Source of the DNA: Actinospineispora spinosispora DSM 44797
GTDB lineage: Bacteria > Actinomycetota > Actinomycetes > Mycobacteriales > Pseudonocardiaceae
Length of the DNA stretch: 64,000 nucleotides
NCBI RefSeq assembly: GCF_000429025.1
Contig: NZ_KE386835.1
Location: 310,001-374,000, forward strand
Direction: 5' to 3'
Both the position numbers and the translations under genes were made by a program. Shown here piece by piece: positions 52,053-60,510 of the stretch. Positions within the stretch are counted from its first letter, which is position 1, and every line of letters begins with the position of its first letter. A model generated the notes under the pieces. That model did no database searches and was not told the origin of the DNA. It saw only the letters and a list, made by a program, of their open reading frames with translations.

Positions 52053-53261
52053 TCAGCCTTTGATCTCGGTCCAGGCCCTGGTCCACTCGCCGTAGTCGGT
52101 GCACTTGGTGTCCGTGCGACCGTCGAGGCACTGGGTGATCGGCGTGGTCCAGTAGTGGATCTTCGAGGCGTAGTCCGCGTCGTCCGCGTGGTAGCCGGCG
52201 CAGAAGTTCTTGTCCGACGTCTGCGCGCACGCCTTGGAGTTGGCAGGCGCCTCACCGAAGTACTCGGCGACCTGCGCCTGCACCTTGGGGTCGGTGATGT
52301 GGTTCATCCACTTGTAGGCACACGTCTTGTGCGCCGACTTGGTGGCGAGCATCCAGGTGTCGGACCACCCGGTCGCACCTTCGCTGGGCACGGCCGACTG
52401 CACCGGGGCGCCGTCCTTCTGGACCTGGTTGACCGTCACCTGCCACGCGGTACCGACGACGCCGTCACCGTTCTTCAGCGACTGCGCTTCCTTCAGGTAG
52501 TCCGACCAGTACTCGCTGACCTGCGGACGCTGCTGCTTGAGCAGACCGACCGCGGCCTGGAACTGCTTCTCGTCCAGCGCGTACGGGTTCTTGATGCCCA
52601 GGTCGGGCTGGTGCGCCATCAGGTACAGCGCGGCGTCCGCGATGTAGATCGGCGAGTCGTAGGCAATGATCTTGCCCTTGTACGGCGAGTTCGCGTCGAA
52701 CATCGCCGACCAGGACGTGAGCGCCGGGGTCACCTTGTCGGTGCGCCAGGCCAGGACGTTCGCGCCCCAGCCATGCGGGATGCCGTACATCGTGCCGTTC
52801 ACGCTGTTCCACGGCTTGTCCTTGAGGAACGGCTGGATGTCGGCGTAGTTCGGCACCAGCGACGTGTTGACCGGCTCGACGTCACCGGACGCGATGAGCC
52901 GCAACGACGCGTCACCGGAGGCGGACACCACGTCGTACTGCCCGGTCTTCATCAGGCTCAGCGCCTCGTCGGAGGTGCCGAACGTCTTGACGCTGACCTT
53001 GCAGCCGGTCTCCTGCTCGAACGGCGTGACCCAGTTGACGCCCGGATCGTTCGACCCGTTCTCCGCGTAGCCCGGCCAGGCCAGCACGCTCAGCTGCCCC
53101 TCCGGCTGGCCCAGCGCGGCGAGCGGCTCGAGCTTCGGCGGGGTGAACCCCTGTCCACCGGGCGCCGCGCCCGACGAGCCGCCGCTCCCGGACGTGCCAC
53201 ATCCCGCCGCCAGGAGGCTCGCGCAGAGCACCCCGGCGAGTAGCAGTTTCCGTCTTCTCAT
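52053..53261 (-). CDS. Polyamine-type ABC substrate-binding lipoprotein (PotD-like)
   Basis: A 402-residue lipoprotein. Lipobox 'LAAGC' gives Cys21, and a Gly/Ser linker precedes a two-lobed periplasmic-binding fold with 'VLAWPGYAENGSNDPGVNW' and 'TFGTSDEALSLMKTG'. This is the PotD/PotF class, which binds putrescine or spermidine between the lobes. In operon with PotA-, PotB- and PotC-like genes and an aldehyde dehydrogenase. Confidence 0.9.
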   Translation of the reverse strand: MRRRKLLLAGVLCASLLAAGCGTSGSGGSSGAAPGGQGFTPPKLEPLAALGQPEGQLSVLAWPGYAENGSNDPGVNWVTPFEQETGCKVSVKTFGTSDEALSLMKTGQYDVVSASGDASLRLIASGDVEPVNTSLVPNYADIQPFLKDKPWNSVNGTMYGIPHGWGANVLAWRTDKVTPALTSWSAMFDANSPYKGKIIAYDSPIYIADAALYLMAHQPDLGIKNPYALDEKQFQAAVGLLKQQRPQVSEYWSDYLKEAQSLKNGDGVVGTAWQVTVNQVQKDGAPVQSAVPSEGATGWSDTWMLATKSAHKTCAYKWMNHITDPKVQAQVAEYFGEAPANSKACAQTSDKNFCAGYHADDADYASKIHYWTTPITQCLDGRTDTKCTDYGEWTRAWTEIKG

Positions 53262-53271
53262 GACTGGCCTT

Positions 53272-54348
53272 TCAGTTCTCGTCCGGAACGCGGAAGTTGT
53301 GGTCGTGGCGCCAGCTCAGCCGAACCCGGGTCCCCGGCCGGTGCGGTGCGTCGGCCACGTTCTGGTGCACGACGGACAGCTGACCACCGGCGTCGAGCGA
53401 CACCTCGTAGCGCACGGTCGCGCCGGCGTACACGACGTTCGTGACCGCGCCGGTCGCGCTGGTCTCGCCGTCCGTGGCGGGCTCGGACAACCGCTCATCG
53501 AGGCGGATCTTCTCCGGCCGGATGCTGTAGACACCCGAGCGGCCGATCACCGCTTCGGCGGCGGGCCCGCGCAGCAGGTTCGACGTACCGACGAACCCGG
53601 CGACGAACGCGCTCGCCGGCCGCTCGTACACCTCCACCGGCGTCCCGACCTGCTCGATGCGTCCTTCGTTGAACACCGCGATCCGGTCGCTCATGGTCAG
53701 CGCCTCGTCCTGGTCGTGCGTGACGAAGATGAACGTGATGCCGACCTCGCGCTGCAGCGCCTTGAGCTCGGTCTGCATCGCCAGCCGCAACTTCAGGTCC
53801 AGCGCGCCGAGCGGTTCGTCGAGCAGCAGCACCTTGGGCCGGTTGACCAGCGCCCTCGCCAGCGCCACCCGTTGCCGCTGGCCGCCGGACAGCTGACTCG
53901 GCCTACGGCTGCCGTGCTCACCGAGGTGCACCGACCGCAGCGCCTCGGCGGCGCGCTCCTGCCGCTGCGCCTTCGGCACGCCCTTGACCCGCAGCCCGTA
54001 CTCGACGTTCTGCCGCACGGTCATGTGCGGGAACAGCGCGTAGTCCTGGAACACCGTGTTGACGTCCCGGTCGAACGGCGCGAGCCTGCTGACGTCCCGC
54101 CCGTCCAGCTCGACCACACCCGCGGTGGGCAGCTCGAACCCGGCGATGAGCCGCAGCACGGTCGTCTTGCCGGACCCGGACGGGCCGAGCATCGAGAAGA
54201 ACTCGCCCGGCGGGATGTCCAGGTCGACACCGTCGACCGCGGTGACGGACCCGAACTCCTTGCGCAGTCCGCGCAGCCGGATCGCGGGCTCGCCGGTGTC
54301 GACCGTGCGCGGGTCGTCGGTGGGCACGACGGGGGCCTGGTTGGGCAT
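53272..54348 (-). CDS. Polyamine-type ABC transporter ATPase (PotA-like)
   Basis: A 358-residue ATPase: Walker A 'GPSGSGKTTV', Q-loop 'FQDYALFPH', signature 'LSGGQRQRV', Walker B 'LLLDEPLGALD' and switch His in 'VTHDQDEAL'. A C-terminal TOBE domain (about residues 270-350) is present as in PotA. ATG 54348 is 9 bases after the dehydrogenase stop. It energises the PotB-PotC-like permease pair. Confidence 0.93.
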   Translation of the reverse strand: MPNQAPVVPTDDPRTVDTGEPAIRLRGLRKEFGSVTAVDGVDLDIPPGEFFSMLGPSGSGKTTVLRLIAGFELPTAGVVELDGRDVSRLAPFDRDVNTVFQDYALFPHMTVRQNVEYGLRVKGVPKAQRQERAAEALRSVHLGEHGSRRPSQLSGGQRQRVALARALVNRPKVLLLDEPLGALDLKLRLAMQTELKALQREVGITFIFVTHDQDEALTMSDRIAVFNEGRIEQVGTPVEVYERPASAFVAGFVGTSNLLRGPAAEAVIGRSGVYSIRPEKIRLDERLSEPATDGETSATGAVTNVVYAGATVRYEVSLDAGGQLSVVHQNVADAPHRPGTRVRLSWRHDHNFRVPDEN

Positions 54349-54357
54349 CCGGTTCTC

Positions 54358-55779
54358 CTAGAGGGCCGACATGACGTGCTTGATGCGCGTGTAGTCCTCG
54401 AAGCCGTACATCGACAGGTCCTTGCCGTAACCGGAGTGCTTGAACCCGCCGTGCGGCATCTCCGCGACCAGCGGGATGTGCGTGTTGATCCACACGCAGC
54501 CGAAGTCGAGCTTCGCGGCGAACCGCATCGCCCTGGCGTGGTCCTTCGTCCACACCGAGGAGGCCAGCGCGTACTGCACGCCGTTCGCCGAGGCCAGCGC
54601 CTCGTCGTCGGAGTCGAAGGCCTGGGTGGTGATGACCGGGCCGAAGATCTCGTTCTGGCTGAGCTCGTCGTCCTGGCGCAGCCCGGACACGACTGTCGGC
54701 GCGAAGAAGTAGCCCTGGTCCCCGACCCGCGAGCCGCCGTTGGCGATCGACGCGTGGTCCGGGATCCTGCCGACCATGCCGCTGACCTTCTCCAGCTGGG
54801 CGGCGTTGTTGAGCGGCCCGTAGAGCACGTCCTCGTCGTCCGGCAGGCCGGTCTTCGTGGCGGCGGCCTGCGTGGTCAGCGCCGCGATGAAGTCGTCCTG
54901 CACCTCACGCGCCACCAGCACCCTGGTCGCGGCGGTGCAGTCCTGGCCGCCGTTGAAGTAGCCGGCCACCGCGATCTCCTCGGCGGCCTTCTCCAGGTCC
55001 GCATCGGCGAAGACGATGACCGGGGCCTTGCCGCCCAGCTCCAGGTGCACGCGCTTGAGGTCGGCGGCGGCTGAGCCGGCCACCTCCATACCGGCGCGGA
55101 CCGAGCCGGTGATCGAGGCCATCGCCGGGATCGGGTGCTCGATGAGCGCGCGGCCGGTGTCCCGGTCGCCGGTGACGACGTTGAACACGCCCTTCGGCAG
55201 GAACTCGGCGCAGATCTCGGCGAGCAGGACGGTCGAGGCCGGGGTGGTGTCGGACGGCTTGAGCACTACGGTGTTGCCGGCCGCGAGCGCGGGCGCGATC
55301 TTCCAGATGCCCATCATCAGCGGGTAGTTCCATGGCGTGACCTGCGCGCAGACACCGATCGGCTCGCGGCGCACGAACGAGGTGTAACCCTCCATGTACT
55401 CGCCGGCCGCGCGACCTTCGAGCACTCGTGCGGCACCGGCGAAGAACCGGAGCTGGTCGACGACGGCGGGCAGCTCCTCCGACGCAGTCAGCGCCAGCGG
55501 CTTGCCGGTATTGGCCGACTCGACCTTGACCAGCTCGTCGGCCCTCGCCTCGACCGCGTCGGCGATCTTGAGCAGCGCGAGCTGGCGCTGCGCCGGAGTG
55601 GTCGATCCCCAGGACTCGAAGGCGGTCGCGGCCGCGCGGACCGCGCGGTCGACGTCCTCGGCGCTGCTCACCGGCGCGGTGCAGTACGGAAGGCCGGTGG
55701 TCGGGTCGATCACGTCGGCCTGTGCGCCGGACGCGGCGTCGACCGACTCGCCGTCGATGAAGTTCCTCAACTGCTGCAC
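54358..55779 (-). CDS. Aldehyde dehydrogenase, gamma-aminobutyraldehyde type
   Basis: A 473-residue NAD-dependent dehydrogenase. Catalytic Cys281 ('GGQDCTAAT'), general base Glu247 ('LELGGKAP'), Asn151 ('TPWNYP') and Lys174 are all present. The sequence resembles enzymes converting 4-aminobutyraldehyde, from putrescine oxidation, to GABA, which agrees with the polyamine uptake genes downstream in the same operon. GTG 55779 follows AGGAG at 8 bases. Confidence 0.9.
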   Translation of the reverse strand: MQQLRNFIDGESVDAASGAQADVIDPTTGLPYCTAPVSSAEDVDRAVRAAATAFESWGSTTPAQRQLALLKIADAVEARADELVKVESANTGKPLALTASEELPAVVDQLRFFAGAARVLEGRAAGEYMEGYTSFVRREPIGVCAQVTPWNYPLMMGIWKIAPALAAGNTVVLKPSDTTPASTVLLAEICAEFLPKGVFNVVTGDRDTGRALIEHPIPAMASITGSVRAGMEVAGSAAADLKRVHLELGGKAPVIVFADADLEKAAEEIAVAGYFNGGQDCTAATRVLVAREVQDDFIAALTTQAAATKTGLPDDEDVLYGPLNNAAQLEKVSGMVGRIPDHASIANGGSRVGDQGYFFAPTVVSGLRQDDELSQNEIFGPVITTQAFDSDDEALASANGVQYALASSVWTKDHARAMRFAAKLDFGCVWINTHIPLVAEMPHGGFKHSGYGKDLSMYGFEDYTRIKHVMSAL

Positions 55780-55817
55780 GAACCCGCTCCTGTCAGTGAC
55801 TTGGGACACTCTCAAGC

Positions 55818-55831
55818 CTTAAACATATAAG
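55818..55831. promoter_or_regulatory. Candidate GntR operator in the polyamine divergent region
   Basis: CTTAAACATATAAG is a near-palindrome (CTTA/TAAG) in an unusually AT-rich patch of the 120-base region between the divergent dehydrogenase and gntR starts. A likely place for the regulator and the promoters. Confidence 0.45.
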
Positions 55832-55899
55832 ACCATATTTCAAATGACAACGGGGTAAACTCGCCTCGAGATCTGCCCGGTCGAGTGGAGGGGGTTGCC

Positions 55900-56670
55900 G
55901 TGGGCAAGCGGGTGCCGCACAGTGCCCGCGCCGCGCTGTTCGCTCCACTGGAACAGACCGGACGCGCCGAGGCCGTCACGCGCCGCCTGGTCGACGCGAT
56001 CACCCTCGGGCTGCTGACCGACGCCGAACAGCTGCCCAGCGAGACCGAGCTGGCCAGCCAGTTCGGTGTGTCCACGGTGACCGTTCGGGAAGCGCTCGTC
56101 GCACTGCGCCAGCAGGGTCTCGTGGAGACCAGGCGAGGACGCGGCGGTGGCAGCTTCGTCCGCGCGCCCTCGGGTGCGAGCCCATGGCAGGACCGGCTGC
56201 GCGCCACGTCGCTGAGCGAGCTGCGCGACGTCGGCGACCACTACCTCGCCGTGGCGGGCGCGGCGGCCAAGCTCGCCGCCGACCGGGCGTCGGTCGAGGA
56301 CATCGCCCGGCTGCAGCTGGCCACCGAGGACATCCGGGCCGCGACCGGCCCGGCCGCTGCTCGCGCAGAACGACACTTCCATCTGGAGGTCGCCGCGGCG
56401 GCGCAGTCCCCGCGCCTGACCCAGCAGGAGCTGGCCCTGCAAGGCGAAGCGGGCGGACTGCTGTGGTTACCCGTCGGGCACGACGGATCGACCGAGGCGC
56501 ACACGGCGCATCGGGAGATCACCTCGGCGATCGCACGCGGTGACGGCGCGCTGGCCCGTACGCTCACCGAGGAGCACATCCTGGACGCCGTCGACCGGCT
56601 CGTCGAGCTGCACTTCGAGCTGATCGAATCCCCGGGGAGTGCTCTAGACTCCTCGCTTCGAGGTGAGTGA
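55900..56670 (+). CDS. GntR-family (FadR-like) regulator
   Basis: A 256-residue regulator. The winged helix is 'AEQLPSETELASQFGVSTVTVREALVALRQQGLV' region, followed by an all-helical FCD-type ligand domain. It is divergent from the polyamine uptake and dehydrogenase operon, which it probably represses, with a polyamine or GABA as likely inducer (inference). GTG 55900 follows GGAGGGGG; GTG 55885 upstream is possible. Confidence 0.88.
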   Translation: MGKRVPHSARAALFAPLEQTGRAEAVTRRLVDAITLGLLTDAEQLPSETELASQFGVSTVTVREALVALRQQGLVETRRGRGGGSFVRAPSGASPWQDRLRATSLSELRDVGDHYLAVAGAAAKLAADRASVEDIARLQLATEDIRAATGPAAARAERHFHLEVAAAAQSPRLTQQELALQGEAGGLLWLPVGHDGSTEAHTAHREITSAIARGDGALARTLTEEHILDAVDRLVELHFELIESPGSALDSSLRGE

Positions 56671-56671
56671 T

Positions 56672-57412
56672 GTGACGAGCGCGCGGACCGATCTCGACAG
56701 CGCGGCTGCCGAGATCGTCGAGCAGGTCTCCCGGCTGGTCGAGGGGATCTTCGACGGGCTCACGCCCGTGCTCGCCGCCGCCGAGTCACTGCTCGCGGCC
56801 CCCGCCGCCGCCTCCGACCTGGACCGGCTGGATCCGCTGGTCATCGACATGCTGGACGACGTGGTGATCGGCGGCGGGTTCGTCGCGGCTCCGGACACCC
56901 TCGCCGACCAGCGCTTCGGCTTCGAATGGTGGACCACGGCCGACCGGGCAGGCCCCGAGCAGCTTTTCATCAGCCTGGACCCGAACAGCGACGCGTTCCT
57001 CGACTACACCAGGCAGTCCTGGTTCACCGTGCCCCGCGACACCGGCCGCAGGCACATCAACGGTCCGTACGTCGACTACCTGTGTACCGACGAGTACACG
57101 TTGACCTTCACGATCCCGGTCCAGGGCCGGTCGGCGTTCGCCGGGATCGTCGGCGCGGACGTGTTCGTCACCACCGTGGAGCGCCTGCTGCTCCCCGCGC
57201 TGCGCCGGCTGGACGGACGGGCGGCGCTGGTCAACGCGCAGGGCAGGGTCGTCGTGTCCACCTCGGCGCGCCAGGCGACGGGCTCCCTGATCCGTGAGGT
57301 GAACATCCCCGCCTGGTGGTCGGGAACGGAACAGCCCCGGCCCGGCACAACCCTGCACCGCTGCACCGACACCCCCTTGGCCCTGCTGGTCACCCACCCC
57401 ACCCGTGAGTGA
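56672..57412 (+). CDS. Stand-alone soluble Cache-domain protein
   Basis: A 246-residue protein with a Cache-like fold pattern: 'SWFTVPRDTGRRHINGPYVDY', 'EYTLTFTIPVQG', 'GIVGADVFV' and 'ALVNAQGRVVVST'. Cache domains are usually extracellular sensors of membrane receptors, but this one has no signal peptide or transmembrane helix. It starts one base after the gntR stop, so it is probably cotranscribed and may sense the intracellular amine. Its stop lies inside a palindrome. Confidence 0.72.
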   Translation: MTSARTDLDSAAAEIVEQVSRLVEGIFDGLTPVLAAAESLLAAPAAASDLDRLDPLVIDMLDDVVIGGGFVAAPDTLADQRFGFEWWTTADRAGPEQLFISLDPNSDAFLDYTRQSWFTVPRDTGRRHINGPYVDYLCTDEYTLTFTIPVQGRSAFAGIVGADVFVTTVERLLLPALRRLDGRAALVNAQGRVVVSTSARQATGSLIREVNIPAWWSGTEQPRPGTTLHRCTDTPLALLVTHPTRE

Positions 57413-57447
57413 TGTGGGCTGCCAGGGCAGCCCGAATCACTCACGGG
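57402..57447 (+). terminator. Short stop-codon palindrome, copy S5
   Basis: 22-base arms starting CCCGTGAGTGATGTGGGC with two mismatches and an AGG loop, sharing the GCTGCC-AGG-GCAGC centre with copy S1. It contains the stop of the Cache gene and separates it from the iron-uptake operon. Confidence 0.75.
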
Positions 57448-57460
57448 ATGTTCAGGGAAG

Positions 57461-57479
57461 GTTTGTTAGTCTTTCCTAA
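57461..57479 (+). promoter_or_regulatory. IdeR/DtxR-like iron box
   Basis: GTTTGTTAGTCTTTCCTAA matches 13 of 19 positions of the IdeR/DtxR consensus (TTAGGTTAG-S-CTAACCTAA). It ends 2 bases before the ATG at 57482. There is no room for a ribosome-binding site, and TAGTCT at 57468-57473 has the right distance for a -10 of a leaderless transcript. Iron-dependent repression is expected. Confidence 0.7.
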
Positions 57480-57481
57480 GT

Positions 57482-58498
57482 ATGGTGAGCGGCGGACTAG
57501 GCGAGCGATCACGACGCATCGGCTTCGTCGTGGTACTGCTGGGGCTGGTGATTCTGGCCGCGATCGCCAGCATCTCGGTCGGCGCCAAGCCGATCCCCTT
57601 GGACCAGGTCTGGCACGCATTTCACTCCCCCAGCGGCACCGAGAACGACGTCGTGATCCTGTCGCTGCGGGTGCCCCGGACGCTGCTCGGCATCGGCGTC
57701 GGCATGGCGCTCGGTGTCGCGGGCGCGCTCATGCAGGGCCACACGCGTAACCCGCTCGCCGAGCCGGGACTGCTCGGGGTGAGCGGCGGCGCCGCGTTCC
57801 TCGTCGTGTTCGGCATCAACGTGCTGGGCATCAGCAGCCTGTACGGCTACGTCTGGTTCGCCTTCGCCGGCGCGTTCGGCGCGAGCGTGCTGGTCTTCAT
57901 GCTCGGCTCGCTCAGCCGCGGCGGACCCACGCCGGTCACGCTCGCGCTGGCCGGTGTCGCGGTGAGCCAGCTGCTGGTCGCGCTGACCTCGATCATGATC
58001 CTGTCCGACGATCGCACGCTGGATGCCTACCGGTTCTGGTCGGTCGGCTCGCTCGCCGACCGCGACCTGGGTATCGGCGCACAGGTCGCACCGTTCCTGC
58101 TGGTCGGGCTGCTGCTCGCGGCGATCAACGCGCCCGCGTTGAACCTGCTGTCCCTCGGTGACGATGTTGCGCGCGGCCTCGGCCAGAACCTTCAGGTCGC
58201 GCGGTGGACCGGTCTCGTCGCGATCACCCTGCTGACCGGAGGCGCGGTGGCCGCCTGCGGCCCGATCAGCTTCGTCGGTCTGGTCGTCCCGCACGTCGTG
58301 CGCTACCTGATCGGCCCGGACCACCGGTGGCTGCTGCCGGCGTCCGCGCTGGCCGGCGCGGTGCTGCTGCTGGCCTCCGACGTCATCGGGCGGATCGTGG
58401 TCCGACCGGCCGAGCTGCAGGTCGGCATCGTGCTCAGCCTGATCGGCGCACCGTTCTTCGTCGCCTTGGTCCGCCGCAAGAAGATGATGAAGCTGTGA
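57482..58498 (+). CDS. Iron-siderophore ABC permease (FecCD family), subunit 1
   Basis: A 338-residue permease with about nine to ten helices and family marks 'RVPRTLLGIGVGMALGVAGALMQG' region, 'NPLAEPGLLGVSGGAAF' and 'GPISFVGLVVPHVVR'. It pairs with the next permease to form the channel. Preceded at once by an iron box and no ribosome site, so probably leaderless. No binding-protein gene is adjacent. Confidence 0.92.
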   Translation: MVSGGLGERSRRIGFVVVLLGLVILAAIASISVGAKPIPLDQVWHAFHSPSGTENDVVILSLRVPRTLLGIGVGMALGVAGALMQGHTRNPLAEPGLLGVSGGAAFLVVFGINVLGISSLYGYVWFAFAGAFGASVLVFMLGSLSRGGPTPVTLALAGVAVSQLLVALTSIMILSDDRTLDAYRFWSVGSLADRDLGIGAQVAPFLLVGLLLAAINAPALNLLSLGDDVARGLGQNLQVARWTGLVAITLLTGGAVAACGPISFVGLVVPHVVRYLIGPDHRWLLPASALAGAVLLLASDVIGRIVVRPAELQVGIVLSLIGAPFFVALVRRKKMMKL

Positions 58499-59610
58499 CT
58501 CACCTGCGAACGCGGAGCACGACGATCACCCCGGGCACCGTCGCGAGCAGGCCCGCGCTGCGGGTCGGCCGGTTCTCCGGCGTCTGGCGGCCCCGGCTGA
58601 TCCTCATCACGCTGCTCGGCGTCGGGTTGGTCGTGCTGCTCGCGGCGCTCAACATCGGCCGGGGCGACTACCCGATCTCGCTGGTCGACGTCCTGCGCAC
58701 GATGGTCGGCGGTGGTGACGGCGCGCAACGTTTCATCGTGCTGGAGCTGCGGCTGCCCAGGACCCTGACCGGCATCCTGGTCGGGGCGGCGCTCGGGGTG
58801 GCGGGCGCGATCACGCAGTCCATCGCGCGCAACCCGCTGGCCAGCCCGGACATGCTCGGCGTGACCGACGGCGCGAGCGCGGCCGCCGTGCTGTTCATCG
58901 TGCTCGGCGGCGGCGCGACCGCCGGCATCGGTGGCGCGCTCGGCGGCCTGGGCACGCTCGGGGTGCCGGCGGCGGCGCTGGGCGGCGGACTGTTCGCCGC
59001 CGTGCTGGTCTACGGGCTGGCCTATCGGCGCGGCCTGGACGGTTACCGGCTGGTGCTGGTCGGCCTGGGGATCGAAGCCGTCGGCCTGTCCATCACGTCG
59101 TGGCTGCTGGTCATCGCCAAGATCGACGAAGCGGGTCAGGTGCTGGTCTGGATGCGCGGCTCGCTCAACGCCCGGGGCTGGGAGCACGTGATCCCGGTCG
59201 GCGCCGCGCTGGTCCTGCTGGTGCCGGTAGCGCTGATCCTCACGTTCCGGCTGAACGCACTCCAGCTGGACGACGACGCCGCGCGCGGTCTGGGCGTCAC
59301 GGTGAACCGGTCCCGCACGGTCCTGGTGCTGCTCGCCGTACTGCTCGCGGCCGTGGCGACCGCGTGCGCGGGCCCGATCCGGTTCGTCGCGCTCGTCGTG
59401 CCGCAGATCTCGCTGCGCATGGTCGGCGCCTCCCGACCGCCGCTGCTCACCTCGGCCGTCTACGGCGCGCTGCTCACCGTCGGGTCGGACCTGATCGGCC
59501 GCACGCTGTTCGGCGACCAGCTGCCGGTCGGCATCATCACGATGGTGCTCGGTGCCCCCTACCTGCTCTACCTGCTCGTTCGGCGCAACCGTGGGGTGAC
59601 CACCGCATGA
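58495..59610 (+). CDS. Iron-siderophore ABC permease (FecCD family), subunit 2
   Basis: A 371-residue FecCD permease from GTG 58495, overlapping subunit 1 by 4 bases. Family marks are 'LRLPRTLTGILVGAALGVAG', 'NPLASPDMLGVTDGA' and 'GPIRFVALVVPQI'. A longer cytoplasmic N-terminus (about 45 residues) precedes the first helix. It overlaps the ATPase gene by 4 bases. Confidence 0.92.
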   Translation: MTHLRTRSTTITPGTVASRPALRVGRFSGVWRPRLILITLLGVGLVVLLAALNIGRGDYPISLVDVLRTMVGGGDGAQRFIVLELRLPRTLTGILVGAALGVAGAITQSIARNPLASPDMLGVTDGASAAAVLFIVLGGGATAGIGGALGGLGTLGVPAAALGGGLFAAVLVYGLAYRRGLDGYRLVLVGLGIEAVGLSITSWLLVIAKIDEAGQVLVWMRGSLNARGWEHVIPVGAALVLLVPVALILTFRLNALQLDDDAARGLGVTVNRSRTVLVLLAVLLAAVATACAGPIRFVALVVPQISLRMVGASRPPLLTSAVYGALLTVGSDLIGRTLFGDQLPVGIITMVLGAPYLLYLLVRRNRGVTTA

Positions 59611-60431
59611 CTGGAGAACCGAGAGCCCGGCTGCAGGCGAGCGACCTGCAGCTCGGCTATGCCGACAACCTCGTGGTGGACGGCCTCGACATCGAGGTGC
59701 TCGACGGGACCGTCACGGCCGTGATCGGCCCGAACGGCTGCGGCAAGTCGACCTTGTTGCGCGCGCTCGGCCGGCTGCTCGCCCCTCGCCGGGGCCAGGT
59801 GCTGCTGGACGGCAAGCGCATCGACCGCTATCCCACCCGGGAGGTCGCCAAGATCCTCGGCGTGCTGCCCCAGACTCCGGTCGCGCCCGAGGGCCTGACC
59901 GTCGCCGACCTGGTCTCGCGGGGACGGCACCCGCACCAGGCCTGGTACCGGCAGTGGTCCACCGACGACGAGTCGGCCGTCGCCGAGGCTCTGCGCTGGA
60001 CCGACATGGACGCCTTCGCCGACCGGACGGTCGACACGCTGTCCGGCGGCCAGCGCCAGCGGGTGTGGATCTCGATGGCACTCGCGCAGGGCACCGACCT
60101 GCTGCTGCTGGACGAACCGACGACGTTCCTCGACCTCGCGCACCAGGTGGACGTGCTCGACCTGGTCGAGCGGCTGCACCAGGAGATGGACCGGACGGTC
60201 GTCATGGTGCTGCACGACCTCAACCTCGCCGCGCGTTACGCCGGCCGGCTGGTGGCCATGAAGGACGGAAAGATCGTGGTGGCCGGAACCCCAGCCGAGG
60301 TCCTCACGGAGGACATGCTGCGAGAGGTGTTCGACCTGGACGCCCAGATCGTGACCGACCCGGTGGCAGGAACACCCTTGGTCGTCCCGATAGGCCGCCG
60401 CCACAGGGCCCGCGTCCCGGCCCAGCCCTAG
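59607..60431 (+). CDS. Iron-siderophore ABC transporter ATPase (FecE/FepC-like)
   Basis: A 274-residue ATPase with Walker A 'GPNGCGKSTL', Q-loop 'LPQTPVAPEG', signature 'LSGGQRQRV', Walker B 'LLLLDEPTTFLDL' and switch His in 'LHDLNLAARYA'. It drives uptake through the two FecCD permeases. The siderophore-binding lipoprotein must be encoded elsewhere. Confidence 0.93.
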   Translation: MTGEPRARLQASDLQLGYADNLVVDGLDIEVLDGTVTAVIGPNGCGKSTLLRALGRLLAPRRGQVLLDGKRIDRYPTREVAKILGVLPQTPVAPEGLTVADLVSRGRHPHQAWYRQWSTDDESAVAEALRWTDMDAFADRTVDTLSGGQRQRVWISMALAQGTDLLLLDEPTTFLDLAHQVDVLDLVERLHQEMDRTVVMVLHDLNLAARYAGRLVAMKDGKIVVAGTPAEVLTEDMLREVFDLDAQIVTDPVAGTPLVVPIGRRHRARVPAQP

Positions 60432-60432
60432 G

Positions 60433-60506
60433 CCACTTCGCGCACCCAGCCCCCACTTCGCACAGCTTGCGCGGTATGCGAGGTGGAGGCTGGGTATGCG
60501 AGGTCG
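60433..60506. terminator. Imperfect inverted repeat between convergent genes
   Basis: Roughly 29-base arms (for example CGCACCCAGCCCCCAC against GTGGAGGCTGGGTATGCG) surround the centre at about 60470. It lies between the iron-transport ATPase and the surface protein and likely stops both transcripts. It is not part of the GTGAGTG or CTGCAG families. Confidence 0.55.
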
Positions 60507-60510
60507 TGGG

